Shown piece by piece: positions 9,276 through 17,460 of a stretch of DNA of 22,162 bases (position 1 is its first letter; each line of letters begins with the position of its first letter). This DNA comes from Isotricha intestinalis (lineage: Eukaryota; Ciliophora; Litostomatea; Vestibuliferida; Isotrichidae): the NCBI GenBank assembly GCA_023807065.1, contig JAJJLU010003974.1:1-22162 (forward strand), given 5' to 3'. The notes beneath the pieces were generated by a model. That model was not told where the DNA came from. It saw only the letters and a program-made list of their open reading frames with translations, and did not search any database. Made by a program: the position numbers and the translations under genes.

Positions 9276-9375
9276 AGAGAGGGAGCGCGCTCATCATGAT
9301 GGGCGTGGTTACCAACATTGGCGTTGTCGTGGGCAGGGAAATCTAGATTGACATGGGCGGAGCAGGGCTGAAGCT
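9276..9375. other. GC-rich island (57% GC over 100 bp) of unknown nature
   Basis: Counting bases gives 57 G+C in 100 (39 G and 18 C on the plus strand), inside flanks that are nearly pure A+T. It contains three perfect 10-bp palindromes: GAGCGCGCTC (9283-9292), CATCATGATG (9292-9301) and AATCTAGATT (9340-9349). It also has the near-palindrome TGGTTACCA (9306-9314) and a possible CAAC/GTTG hairpin (9313-9326). The minus strand is open across it with GC-ending codons but has no ATG. It matches no tRNA, snRNA or SRP consensus that I know. It might be a structured RNA gene, an inserted foreign fragment, or an assembly artefact; the sequence alone does not decide. Confidence 0.75.
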
Positions 9376-9408
9376 ATTATTTTGATTTTTTTTCATAAAT
9401 TTTATTAT

Positions 9409-10683
9409 ATGGAAAAACTAAATAAAAGTAAAAGTATTTCATTTCTACATAAAATTTACTTTTCTTTTCAAACAAATGATTAAGAAAAAATAAAATTAGA
9501 ATTATTAAATTATTCTAAGCCTAAAAATCAACAAAAAAATAATAGAAGAAAAGCAATTAAATTTAATAGAAAGTATAAATAATTTCCAAACAATATATTA
9601 TGATTATAGTAATAGATTAGAATCAAAAAATGATTTAAATAAAATAATAAAAGACAATAGTAAATTCCAAAAAAATTATAAAGAATGTAAAAGAATAAAA
9701 AATAAAGAAAAAAATAGTGATTTAGATTTTTTTGATGATATAAAAATAAAATATAAAGAAAAAAATGTTAAAATACCAAAAATTTCTTCTAATATATTTG
9801 AACCAAATTTATTAATTATAAAAAACAATATAATAAATAATTATTTTGAAAAAGATTATGGAAATGAAACAAAAAACAAAAAATCAATTCATTATTTAAA
9901 CAAAATAAAAAAAGAAGTTGACTCATTAAAATTTTTAGAAAAAGGAATGGAAAAAAAATAATATGATTGATGTTTATTTAAAAGATTAAAAAAAAATAAA
10001 AAATCAAAAAAAGAAATTTTAAAAATTCTTCATCAGAAAAAGAAATATTACTATCAACATTAGAAATATCAAAAAACAAAAAAAAACTTTTTCACATCTT
10101 TCAAACATAGATAAATTTTTTCAAGACAAAAAAAAATGATAATAATTTTTCTTAATTTGAAAATATAAAAACAAGTGAAAAAAAAAAGTTATTTTCAAAA
10201 ATTAAAAAAAAAAAAATCTATAATTTCAAAGAAATTAACTATTGATGAAGAAAAACCAATAAATAAATTTATTAAATTATTTCCTTATATTTTGAAAAAA
10301 GATTAATTGGTAATACTTCAAACACAAAAAAAAATTATTTTAAAGTTTGTTTCTTCTCTTGAAAAATTATATAATAAAGTTTCAAAAAGTGAAAATAAAT
10401 TAAAGTATAAAAAAATTAAACATTATTTAAAAAATCGAGGTTTAAATATTTCTGATCTTCTTTCAAGAAAAGAATTTTATGATATTTTCGAAAAGTCAAA
10501 TAAAAATATGTTTAAAAAAAATTTAATATATAATGATAATTTATTAAGAAAAAAAATGATTATAGTTCAGATTTCAGTGAAGAACAAATTAAAAAAATTG
10601 AAAGAAATAATATAAAAAAATAGTTTGACTGATTCACAAAATCAAATAATTAAAATGTATTGTGATTATAATTATGAATAAAA
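9409..10683 (+). pseudogene. Decayed protein-coding gene with multiple frameshifts and stops
   Basis: Coding-like plus-strand segments follow one another in changing frames. ATG 9409 opens a frame (MEKLNKSKSISFLHKIYF) with an in-frame TAA after about 24 codons, and coding character continues beyond it. A second frame is open from 9509 to TAA 9959-9961 and contains FFDDIKIKYKEKNVKIPKI and SIHYLNKIKKEVDSLKF. Shorter pieces follow near 10020-10130 and 10240-10303. The frame 10307-10615 (LNISDLLSRKEFYDIFEK) has no ATG start, and a last piece ends in TAA at about 10680 (IIKMYCDYNYE). Breaks fall mostly in A-runs. No GT...TTTTAG intron of the kind seen in neighbours repairs them. The product family is not recognised; it was Lys/Asn/Glu-rich and probably helical. 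Sequencing indels are possible but unlikely, as flanking genes are intact. Confidence 0.6.
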
Positions 10684-11021
10684 AAGATTAAATAAAAATC
10701 TTAAATTCCATAAAAATAATTTTTAAATATATATTATATTTTTTTTTTTAATTATATATACAATAAAATTCATTTCAAATAAATTATTATATAAAAATAA
10801 ATAATATTTGATTTTGCTTTATCATAATTTTTTTTATATTTTTTTAATATTTGAAAAGATAATTATTGAAAAATATATTAAATAAAATATCCAATATTAA
10901 ATTTAATTAATTTTAAAATTTAATAAAAGTTAATTTTATAATAAGTTAGGGTTAAAAAATTAAAAATAATTATTTTATATATAAGCAAAATTTATTTTCT
11001 TTTAATTATAAAAATTTTTTG
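10684..11021. other. AT-rich intergenic region, no gene seen
   Basis: This stretch of about 340 bases has dense stops in all frames. One TTAGGGTT at about 10946-10953 is a lone telomere-like word without repetition. The region presumably holds the promoter of the gene that starts at 11022. Confidence 0.45.
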
Positions 11022-12080
11022 ATGATATTTGTAGAAAATACCTGTTGTTTAAAAGAAATAGAAAAATATATAGAAAAAGAAAATAGAATAATTAATTGTA
11101 ATGAAGAATCAAATTTTAATCAAATAAATAACTTTAGACAATTATTTTCAGATTATTGGTTTTCAGAAGAAAATTTACCTTTATTTTATAATGAAAAAAC
11201 ATTATTATCTATTCTTTTTTATTTTATTTTTAAAATAAAAAAGATATCAAAAAAAAATAATCTTAATATTGAAAGATTAATAAGAATAAATACTTTATAC
11301 TCAAACTTTTCAGAACAAATAATTAATTTCATTGAAAAAGGAAATAAAATAATTATAAATAATATCCAAAATATTTTTCTAGAAATTCAATTTTTTAAAA
11401 CCTTTTTATCAACATTAGGTTCAAATTTAGATAATTTCCAAAAGAAATATTTAAATATATCTAAAGTAAAATAATTTATAATAATATTTTTTTAGATTTT
11501 AGTTAAAATTTTTGAGGAAAAAGAGGAATTTTTATATTCATTCAACGAAATCATTATAAATGATTTATTACAAAAATATGATTTAATTTCAAAAGGAGAA
11601 CAAATAAATGAAAAAGATAAATTGAAAGATAATATAAAAAAGATTATAATAACTATAATCAAATCAATTATAAAAGAAGAAGGTTTATCTTTTAAAAATA
11701 TTATAAATAATATTTATGAATTTTTTCAGTCAAGAAGAATAGATATTCTAGAAAATATTGATAGGAATTTTGAAAAAATAAATCATGAAAAGAAATATAT
11801 TAGTTCAGATGATGAAAAGTATATTATGATAAATGAAACACCTAAAAAAGAAAAAAAAAATGTGGTAATTAAAAAAGATAAAAATAAAATGAATAATATA
11901 AAAAGAGAACATAAGAAAAAAACTAATTTAAAGAAAAAGAAAATTGAAAAAGAAGATGAAATAAATATATTAAAAAATAATAATAAAAGAATTATTTATT
12001 CACAAACAAAATGTAAAAGCCTAATCCAAAAAAATGTTGTTTTAAAAAAAAAGAGAAAAAGAACTAAAAAACAATCTTAA
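11022..12080 (+). CDS. Unidentified protein with basic C-terminus, two exons (342 aa)
   Basis: Exon 1 runs from ATG 11022 to 11465 and exon 2 from 11496 to TAA 12080, joined across a 30-nt intron. Exon 2 is open in the correct frame from its first base (ATT-TTA-GTT-AAA), although it has no ATG of its own near its start, which supports splicing. Residues ~1-210 are predicted helical (for example LFYNEKTLLSILFYFIFKIKKI and SEQIINFIEKGNKIIINNIQ). The last ~100 residues are very basic, with clusters such as KKEKKNVVIKKDKNK, HKKKTNLKKKKIEKE and KKKRKRTKKQS; this looks like a nuclear localisation or nucleic-acid-binding tail. I do not recognise a family. A nuclear role is an inference from the tail only. 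It lies in tandem with the TauE/SafE-type gene, 187 bases downstream. Confidence 0.75.
11466..11495 (+). other. 30-nt intron in the gene at 11022-12080
   Basis: The intron reads GTAAAATAAT at its 5' end and ATTTTTTTAG at its 3' end, phase 0, between AAA and ATT codons. It carries an in-frame TAA (after GTA-AAA), so translation of an unspliced message would stop at once. Its size and boundaries match the 27-nt intron in the zinc-finger gene. Confidence 0.8.
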
Positions 12081-12267
12081 TAAATTTCAAATTGATCAAA
12101 CAAATAAATATCATAAATAAATATATTATAATATTAAAACAAATAAAAACCCTCCATAAAAAATTATATAAAACTAATATAAAAAAATACTTAAAAAAAT
12201 AAGCATAAAAATAAATAATCAAAAATTAGATATTCAAAAAAAAAAATTAAATAAAAATTCATTGAAA

Positions 12268-13707
12268 ATGTTCAGAAAATTTGGATATATATTATTTCTC
12301 TTCCTTTCATCAACAAACAGTTTTCCAGTACCAAAAGATCTTCAAAAATATTGTCCAGAAGGATGTAAATATTATTACAACTGTGACGCAATAAAGAAAA
12401 AATGTATATATAAAGGTTTCTTTCCAATATACCCATTAGAATTAATAGAATTATGTGCAATGATGATATCATCTGCATTAGCTACTGCATGTGGAATAGG
12501 AGGAGGAACAGTTTATTCATCTATAATGTTAGGAGTCCAAGAATTTGAACCAAGTGAAGCTTTCCCAATTTCAAATTGCCTTATTTTAATTTGTGGATTT
12601 GTTACTTATATTTCTTGTGTTCTTGATAAATATGAACATCCTAAAAATAAATTTGTTCAATATGATATTGCCATTATTTTTGCTCCTACTATGTTATTAG
12701 GTGCTAAATTTGGAACTATTATTAATAAAATTTTCTCCAGTTTATTATTAATGTTCGGTTTAATTTTCCTTCTTTGCTTTACTACTAAAAAAACTTATAA
12801 TAATATTCTCAAAGCTAAAGCAAAGGAAGAAATGTTGTTAAATAAAAATATTATTAATAAGAATGAAAATAAGGAAAACATTAAAGAACCTTTTTTAAAA
12901 AGTATGGCAACTGCAAATAATGAATTAGAAATTGTATCTCCAATTGGAAATGATGATGGAATATTTGAGCATAGAGTATTAACTGAAGAAGAAAGGAAAT
13001 TATTAACAGAAGATGACGATCCATTAAATTGGGATAGAATAAAATTTATAGCACTATTAGAAGTAATAGTAGTAATAGATCAATTAATAGAAGGAAATTC
13101 AAAATTACCATCATTTTTAGGAATAAAAAAATGTTCATTTTTCTATTGGATAACATTCTTATTATATGTAGGAATATCATATTATTTTATTCAAATGGCA
13201 ATAGAAACAGTGAAAGAACATTTAATAAAAAAAAAACAAGTAATTCCGAATTTTAAAAGTGAAATAATGGATAAAGTTCAAAAAGAAATAAAATTTGTAA
13301 TATCAATGGCAATAATAGCAGGAATAGTATCATCATCATTAGGAATAGGAGGAGGAATGATAACAAATCCAATGTTTGCATCTTTAGGACTTGATCCAAA
13401 GGAGAGTTCAACAACAAGTAATTTCCTTATAATTACAACTGCAATTGCATCTACTTTTCTTTTTTCTTTTGCTGGACAATTAAATTGGAGTTTTACTATT
13501 TGTATTGGAATTCCATGTGCTTTAGCTGCTCTTGTTGGCAGCTTCTTTATTTTACAATATATTAATAGAACTGGAAGAAGTAGTATTTTAATTATTATTA
13601 TGGAATATTTCCTTGTTGCTTCACTTTTTATTGCTTTGTGGAAAACTTGGAAAGAAATTAAGGAAGATGGATTTCGATCTTTGTTTTCTTTCAATAGTTA
13701 TTGCTAA
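12268..13707 (+). CDS. TauE/SafE-family membrane transporter with signal peptide (479 aa)
   Basis: I choose the ATG at 12268 (MFRKFGYILFLFLSSTNSFP), which gives a signal peptide; the open frame reaches two codons further only through a TTG. After cleavage comes a short lumenal Cys-rich segment (C29, C33, C39, C46). Two TauE/SafE halves follow: residues ~57-171 with ATACGIGGGTVYSSIML and EPSEAFPISN, and ~340-462 with SSSLGIGGGMITNPMF and DPKESSTTSN. The paired GIGGG signatures identify the family. A charged cytosolic loop (~172-255) and two further helices (~258-272, 290-312) separate the halves. Relatives export or import sulfite, sulfonates or other small organic anions; the substrate here is not determinable. 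The signal peptide implies secretory-pathway delivery to the plasma or an endomembrane. Codon choice switches in blocks within each half (see findings). The stop is TAA. Confidence 0.88.
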   Translation: MFRKFGYILFLFLSSTNSFPVPKDLQKYCPEGCKYYYNCDAIKKKCIYKGFFPIYPLELIELCAMMISSALATACGIGGGTVYSSIMLGVQEFEPSEAFPISNCLILICGFVTYISCVLDKYEHPKNKFVQYDIAIIFAPTMLLGAKFGTIINKIFSSLLLMFGLIFLLCFTTKKTYNNILKAKAKEEMLLNKNIINKNENKENIKEPFLKSMATANNELEIVSPIGNDDGIFEHRVLTEEERKLLTEDDDPLNWDRIKFIALLEVIVVIDQLIEGNSKLPSFLGIKKCSFFYWITFLLYVGISYYFIQMAIETVKEHLIKKKQVIPNFKSEIMDKVQKEIKFVISMAIIAGIVSSSLGIGGGMITNPMFASLGLDPKESSTTSNFLIITTAIASTFLFSFAGQLNWSFTICIGIPCALAALVGSFFILQYINRTGRSSILIIIMEYFLVASLFIALWKTWKEIKEDGFRSLFSFNSYC

Positions 13708-13833
13708 AAATCACTTTTTTTTTAAGGATTTTTTTTAGGGTTTTTTTGTAATTATATGTATAATTTTTATTATTTAATAATATTTAATAATTATTTAAAA
13801 TTGTTTAATGTTATATTTTAAAAAAAAATTAAT

Positions 13834-15414
13834 TTATTTCATATTTAAATTTCTCATTGAATCATTTTTCCAATTTGAAAATTTATCTCTAACATCGAAA
13901 ATCATTTGTTTTAATGAATTAAAAACCCATTTAACAGAATTAAGAACAAATTTCAAATTATAATCGATTAAATCATCTTTAATATTAAAATTAAAAGAAT
14001 TTATTCTTTTATCATAATCACTGAATAATTCTAAAATATTTTTTTCTAAAGAAACAATTTCTTCAAAGCATCTTCCAATCATCCAAAAAATACCTTGATT
14101 ATATTGAAGATGACTTCCAGAATTTTTTTCATTTTTTTCAGCCAATTTTTTTTTTAAAATATTTATTTCATTTTCAAAAATTTTTTTCGAATTTTGAAAA
14201 TTTGAAGTTACTTTAATTGCATTATCAACTAAATCCATTTCAATAGGAGCATTTTTTAATTTATTATTTAAAACAATATTTTCTTTTAAATCATTTTTTG
14301 TTTTTTTTAAATCTTTCTTTAATTTTGAAATTGTTTTTTGTGCTGTAAATTCATCATATCCACTTTTCATTGTTAATTTTCTTTTTAAATTATTTATTTC
14401 TGTTTGATATTTTTTTTTTATTTTATTCATTTCTTTCTTCTCTTTTTCTTTCCATATTTTGTTTAATGAAGATAATAATTCATTAATTATACTATCATTT
14501 AAATCATATTTATTTTTAAATTGAAAAGCAAAATCAAAAGCTTCATTAGGAATTACATTTTCTTTATTCTCTTTATTTTCTTTATTTTCATTATCTTTTA
14601 TATTTAAATCTTGATTATTAGTATTATTATTATTATTAATGTTAATATTTATGTTACTTAAATTTTTTTTTTTATTTAATTTAATACCTGAAAAAGTGTC
14701 ATTTAAATATGAAAAATTTTTAAACTCTTCTGTTGTTTTTAACATTTGTAATAATCTAATATTATCATCTTTTAAATGTTCTATTTCTAATAATAATGTT
14801 CCTTCACTTTGTTTTTGAAGAAATAATTGATCAATTTTTTTTTCTAATTCATTTATTTTTTCTAAATGTTTCATATTTATTTTTTTCTCATTTTCTAATT
14901 CTTCTTTTATTAAATTTTTATTTCTTTGTGATTCTTCATTATTTATTGTAAAATATTTTATTGTTTCTTCTTTTGCTTTCAACTTCTTATTTAAATTATC
15001 TATTTTTTTTTCTTTTTCTTCTAATTCATTATTTTTTTTTTCTAATTCATTTCTTGTTTTTTCATTTAATTCTTTATTAAAAATTTTTAATTCATAAATT
15101 TCTTTTTCATATTTTTCTTTATCTAAATTTAATTGTCTATTATTATTATTTTGTTTTGTTATTTGTTCTTTTAAAATTTCATTTTCATCTTCTGAATTTT
15201 TTAGTTTTGATATTAATTTATATTTTTGTTCTCCAATAACTTTTAATCTTGTTTCTAAAATATCATTTTTTTCTAAAAGTTCTTCCATTTTTTTTTCATA
15301 TTCTTCTGTATTTACTTTCTTTATTATTATTGAAGGACTTTGAAAGTCTAATTCATTTTTTATTGAATTTTGAAAATCTTCATTATCACTTCTGTAATTA
15401 TTTTGATCTTCCAT
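13834..15414 (-). CDS. Coiled-coil protein with globular C-terminal region (526 aa)
   Basis: The frame is continuous from ATG 15414 to TAA 13834. Residues ~35-205 form a long coiled coil (LEKKNNELEEKEKKIDNLNK). A distinct stretch LLLEIEHLKDDNIRLLQMLK followed by TTEEFKNFSYLNDTFSGI (~206-244) looks conserved rather than low-complexity. An Asn/Lys/Glu linker (~250-287, with KENKENKEN repeats) leads to a second coiled coil (~310-420) and a C-terminal region with aromatic residues (GIFWMIGRCFEEIVSLEKNI ... LNSVKWVFNSLKQM, ~440-515) that probably folds. This arrangement is common in axonemal and basal-body scaffold proteins, but I cannot name a family. It converges with the TauE/SafE-type gene (126 bases between stops). 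Confidence 0.85.
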   Translation of the reverse strand: MEDQNNYRSDNEDFQNSIKNELDFQSPSIIIKKVNTEEYEKKMEELLEKNDILETRLKVIGEQKYKLISKLKNSEDENEILKEQITKQNNNNRQLNLDKEKYEKEIYELKIFNKELNEKTRNELEKKNNELEEKEKKIDNLNKKLKAKEETIKYFTINNEESQRNKNLIKEELENEKKINMKHLEKINELEKKIDQLFLQKQSEGTLLLEIEHLKDDNIRLLQMLKTTEEFKNFSYLNDTFSGIKLNKKKNLSNINININNNNNTNNQDLNIKDNENKENKENKENVIPNEAFDFAFQFKNKYDLNDSIINELLSSLNKIWKEKEKKEMNKIKKKYQTEINNLKRKLTMKSGYDEFTAQKTISKLKKDLKKTKNDLKENIVLNNKLKNAPIEMDLVDNAIKVTSNFQNSKKIFENEINILKKKLAEKNEKNSGSHLQYNQGIFWMIGRCFEEIVSLEKNILELFSDYDKRINSFNFNIKDDLIDYNLKFVLNSVKWVFNSLKQMIFDVRDKFSNWKNDSMRNLNMK

Positions 15415-15564
15415 TTAATAATTTTTTTATTTTTTTATTTTTATTTTAAATTTTTTATTTAAAATTATTAGTAAATGAATATTTAATTTATAATATATAT
15501 AATTTTAATTTATTTAATTTATTTTGGAATATTTTTTGAAGGTTAAAAACTAACATTATATTAT

Positions 15565-17304
15565 TTAACTATGCTCTCTTTTTTGTCTTAAAAATTGTTT
15601 ATGTGAATTTTGAAAGATTTTTAATTGATTTTGGAAATTATCATTATCACTTTCACTATCAGAAAAAAAATAATAATCATCAATATTTTTTTTAAGGAAT
15701 TTATCATAAAAATCATTAAAATTTTTTTCTTTATTTTCATCAAGTAATAAATCTTCATTATAATTTTTTAATTTTAATATTTCTTTATTAAAAGAGTCAT
15801 TAAAAGGATTAAAGGAATTTTTATTTTGAATGTATCTATCAACAACAATCATATTAGATCTATTATATCTTATTCTTAATTTTAAAGTATTATCTTCATT
15901 ATCATTTTTTTCAATTTCAGGTAATTCTAAAATTTTATGAATAGAAGTAAAATTATATTTTGAATTTGTATAATTTTTATGATTTTTAACATTTTTTTTC
16001 TTAATAATATTTTTTTCTTTTTGTTTTTTATTCTTTTCATTTTCATTAATTAAAGTACTTTGATGAGATGTAGTACTATCAGATTCACTTATTTGATGAT
16101 AATTATAATCTTTATTAATATTTTTAGGAGGAATAAAATCTTCATTTTGTTTATCAATTGAATTTTGAATTTCTTTTAATATTTCTATATCTTTTTTAAA
16201 TGATTCTTCTATTTCTTTTGGAATTTTTTCTCCTTTTAAATATGCTATTTCACTTTTAAATATATATTCATTTATATTTATCATTATTTTTTTTTCTTCT
16301 TCTTTTTGATTCATTAAAGTTAAAATTCTTGAAATTAAAGTATTTGATAATTTTCTTACATTTTTTATTTTTTCTAAAGATTCTAATTCATTTTCTTTAT
16401 TTTTCCTAGTTTTCATTTTTTCTCTTTCTCTTCTTCTAAAAGTTGTTGTAACATATTTATCACTTGATTTTTGTTCTTTCCAAAATTTTCTTAAAAGGCT
16501 TTTTTTAAAAAGTTCTCTTCTAGTAAAAAAATATTGACAAATTTTATCAATATAATTTTCATAATTAGGAAAATTTTCTCTAATTAATTCTTTAACTCTT
16601 TCTTGTGGAATTATTTCTCCATTTCCAATATCATTTTCTAATATACTTATGATTTTTTCTAAATCTTCAAATTTAATTGAACAATCTACTAAATTTACTA
16701 TAAAATTCATATCTATATTTGTTCCTTCATAATCTATTTTTGAATTTTCTAATCTATTTTTTTCTGAATATATTATATAATGATTTGGTCTTTTAAATTC
16801 TTTTCTATTATATTCTATATCATTTTTCAATTTTAAATTTTCTTCTTTTTTATCAGATACATTCTTATTTGAAATTTGTTTATTTTTCTCTTTATCATTA
16901 ATATTATTATTATTATTATTATTTTCAATTTTTTCTGAATTTGGAATAATAATTATTTTCTTTTTGTCATATAGCTGCAAAATTTTATTAAGTTCATTTT
17001 CAATATTATAAAGTTCTTTCTTTGCATCTTGACATGCATTTTCAATTACTTTCTTTAAATCTTTCACTATTTGAATTGGTCTATTTTCATCAATTCTTCT
17101 TTGACGAATTCCACTTCTCCTAAAAAATGGTTAAATTAAATTTCAATTAAAAAATATTTTTTTTAAAAAAAAAGAAAAGGATATTTAAAGGATAAAATCA
17201 AAAAATGGAAAGAATAATATTTTCTGAATGAAAATATTGTTTTTTAAGGAAAAATACAAGGAAATTTTGGAAATAAAAGAAATTGAAATTTTATAAACTT
17301 ACAT
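15565..17304 (-). CDS. EPL1: Enhancer-of-Polycomb homologue (EPL1/EPC), NuA4-type HAT subunit (518 aa)
   Basis: Exon 2 runs from 17119 to TAA 15565; exon 1 supplies only AT of the start codon (17304-17303), joined to G at 17119. This adds RSGIRQRRIDENRPIQI, which matches the conserved N-terminus of EPC proteins (F/R-RARxxDxxxPLxI). The next in-frame ATG is over 110 codons further in. The EPcA core follows: acidic NIDMNFIVNLVDCSIKFEDLEKI (~137-159, compare the D-x-E-D...FVxxL...FExxIDxLE region), then YVTTTFRRREREKMKTRKNK (~223-242), the hallmark FRRR-EKM-TRKN basic motif, and a helical segment to ~300. The C-terminal half is Asn/Lys/Ser-rich and disordered. EPL1 scaffolds the Piccolo core (Esa1/Tip60-Yng2/ING-Eaf6) of the NuA4 complex, which acetylates H4 and H2A in chromatin. 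The family call rests on remembered motifs, not a search. Confidence 0.75.
17120..17302 (-). other. ~183-nt intron splitting the EPL1 start codon
   Basis: On the minus strand the donor GTAAGT follows ...AACATAAT and the acceptor CATTTTTTAG precedes GAGAAGTGGAATTC. Joining AT to G makes ATG in frame with the conserved N-terminal residues. The intron is several times longer than the 27- and 30-nt introns elsewhere in this window. The upstream exon would be entirely 5' UTR apart from two bases. The acceptor is strongly supported by downstream coding; the donor is the best of few candidates. Confidence 0.6.
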
Positions 17305-17460
17305 TATGTTTTCTTCTTTACTTGAGTATTAAGGTATCTTTAGCTTAAATCATTAATTAAATGATTATATTATAAATAGTTATTAATTTTTTTTAATTTT
17401 TTTCAAATCAACAATTCATTAAATTATTTATAATTTAAAAAATATTTTTTTTATTTAATT
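17305..17460. promoter_or_regulatory. Compact divergent promoter between EPL1 and the SAPS gene
   Basis: Only 156 bases separate the AT of the inferred EPL1 start codon on the minus strand from the ATG of the SAPS gene on the plus strand. Both 5' UTRs and both promoters must fit here, unless EPL1 transcription starts further away. The sequence is AT-rich with long T and A runs. No specific element can be named. Confidence 0.45.

Noticed and set aside
9045..9299. Plus-strand open frame running into the GC-rich island
   Set aside because: It is antisense to the MORN gene for most of its length; only the last few codons reach the island.
9283..9349. Clustered restriction-site-like palindromes (BssHII, BspHI, BstEII, XbaI words) as evidence of vector sequence
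   Set aside because: No recognisable cloning-vector sequence surrounds them; kept only as a possible artefact to test.
10307..10615. Stand-alone 102-codon gene
   Set aside because: It begins with TTG, not ATG, and continues coding character found upstream and downstream in other frames, so it is treated as part of the decayed gene.
9409..10683. Euplotes-style programmed +1 frameshifting at AAA-TAR sites
   Set aside because: Some breaks fit skipping a T in AAA-TAA or AAA-TAG, but others continue in the same frame or need different shifts, and no intact gene here uses TGA as Cys.
10946..10953. TTAGGGTT as a possible telomere or internal telomeric repeat
   Set aside because: It is a single copy with no tandem repetition.
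13278..13694. Minus-strand open frame of 138 codons opposite the TauE/SafE-type gene
   Set aside because: It mirrors the sense gene's second half; its openness results from the sense codon bias.
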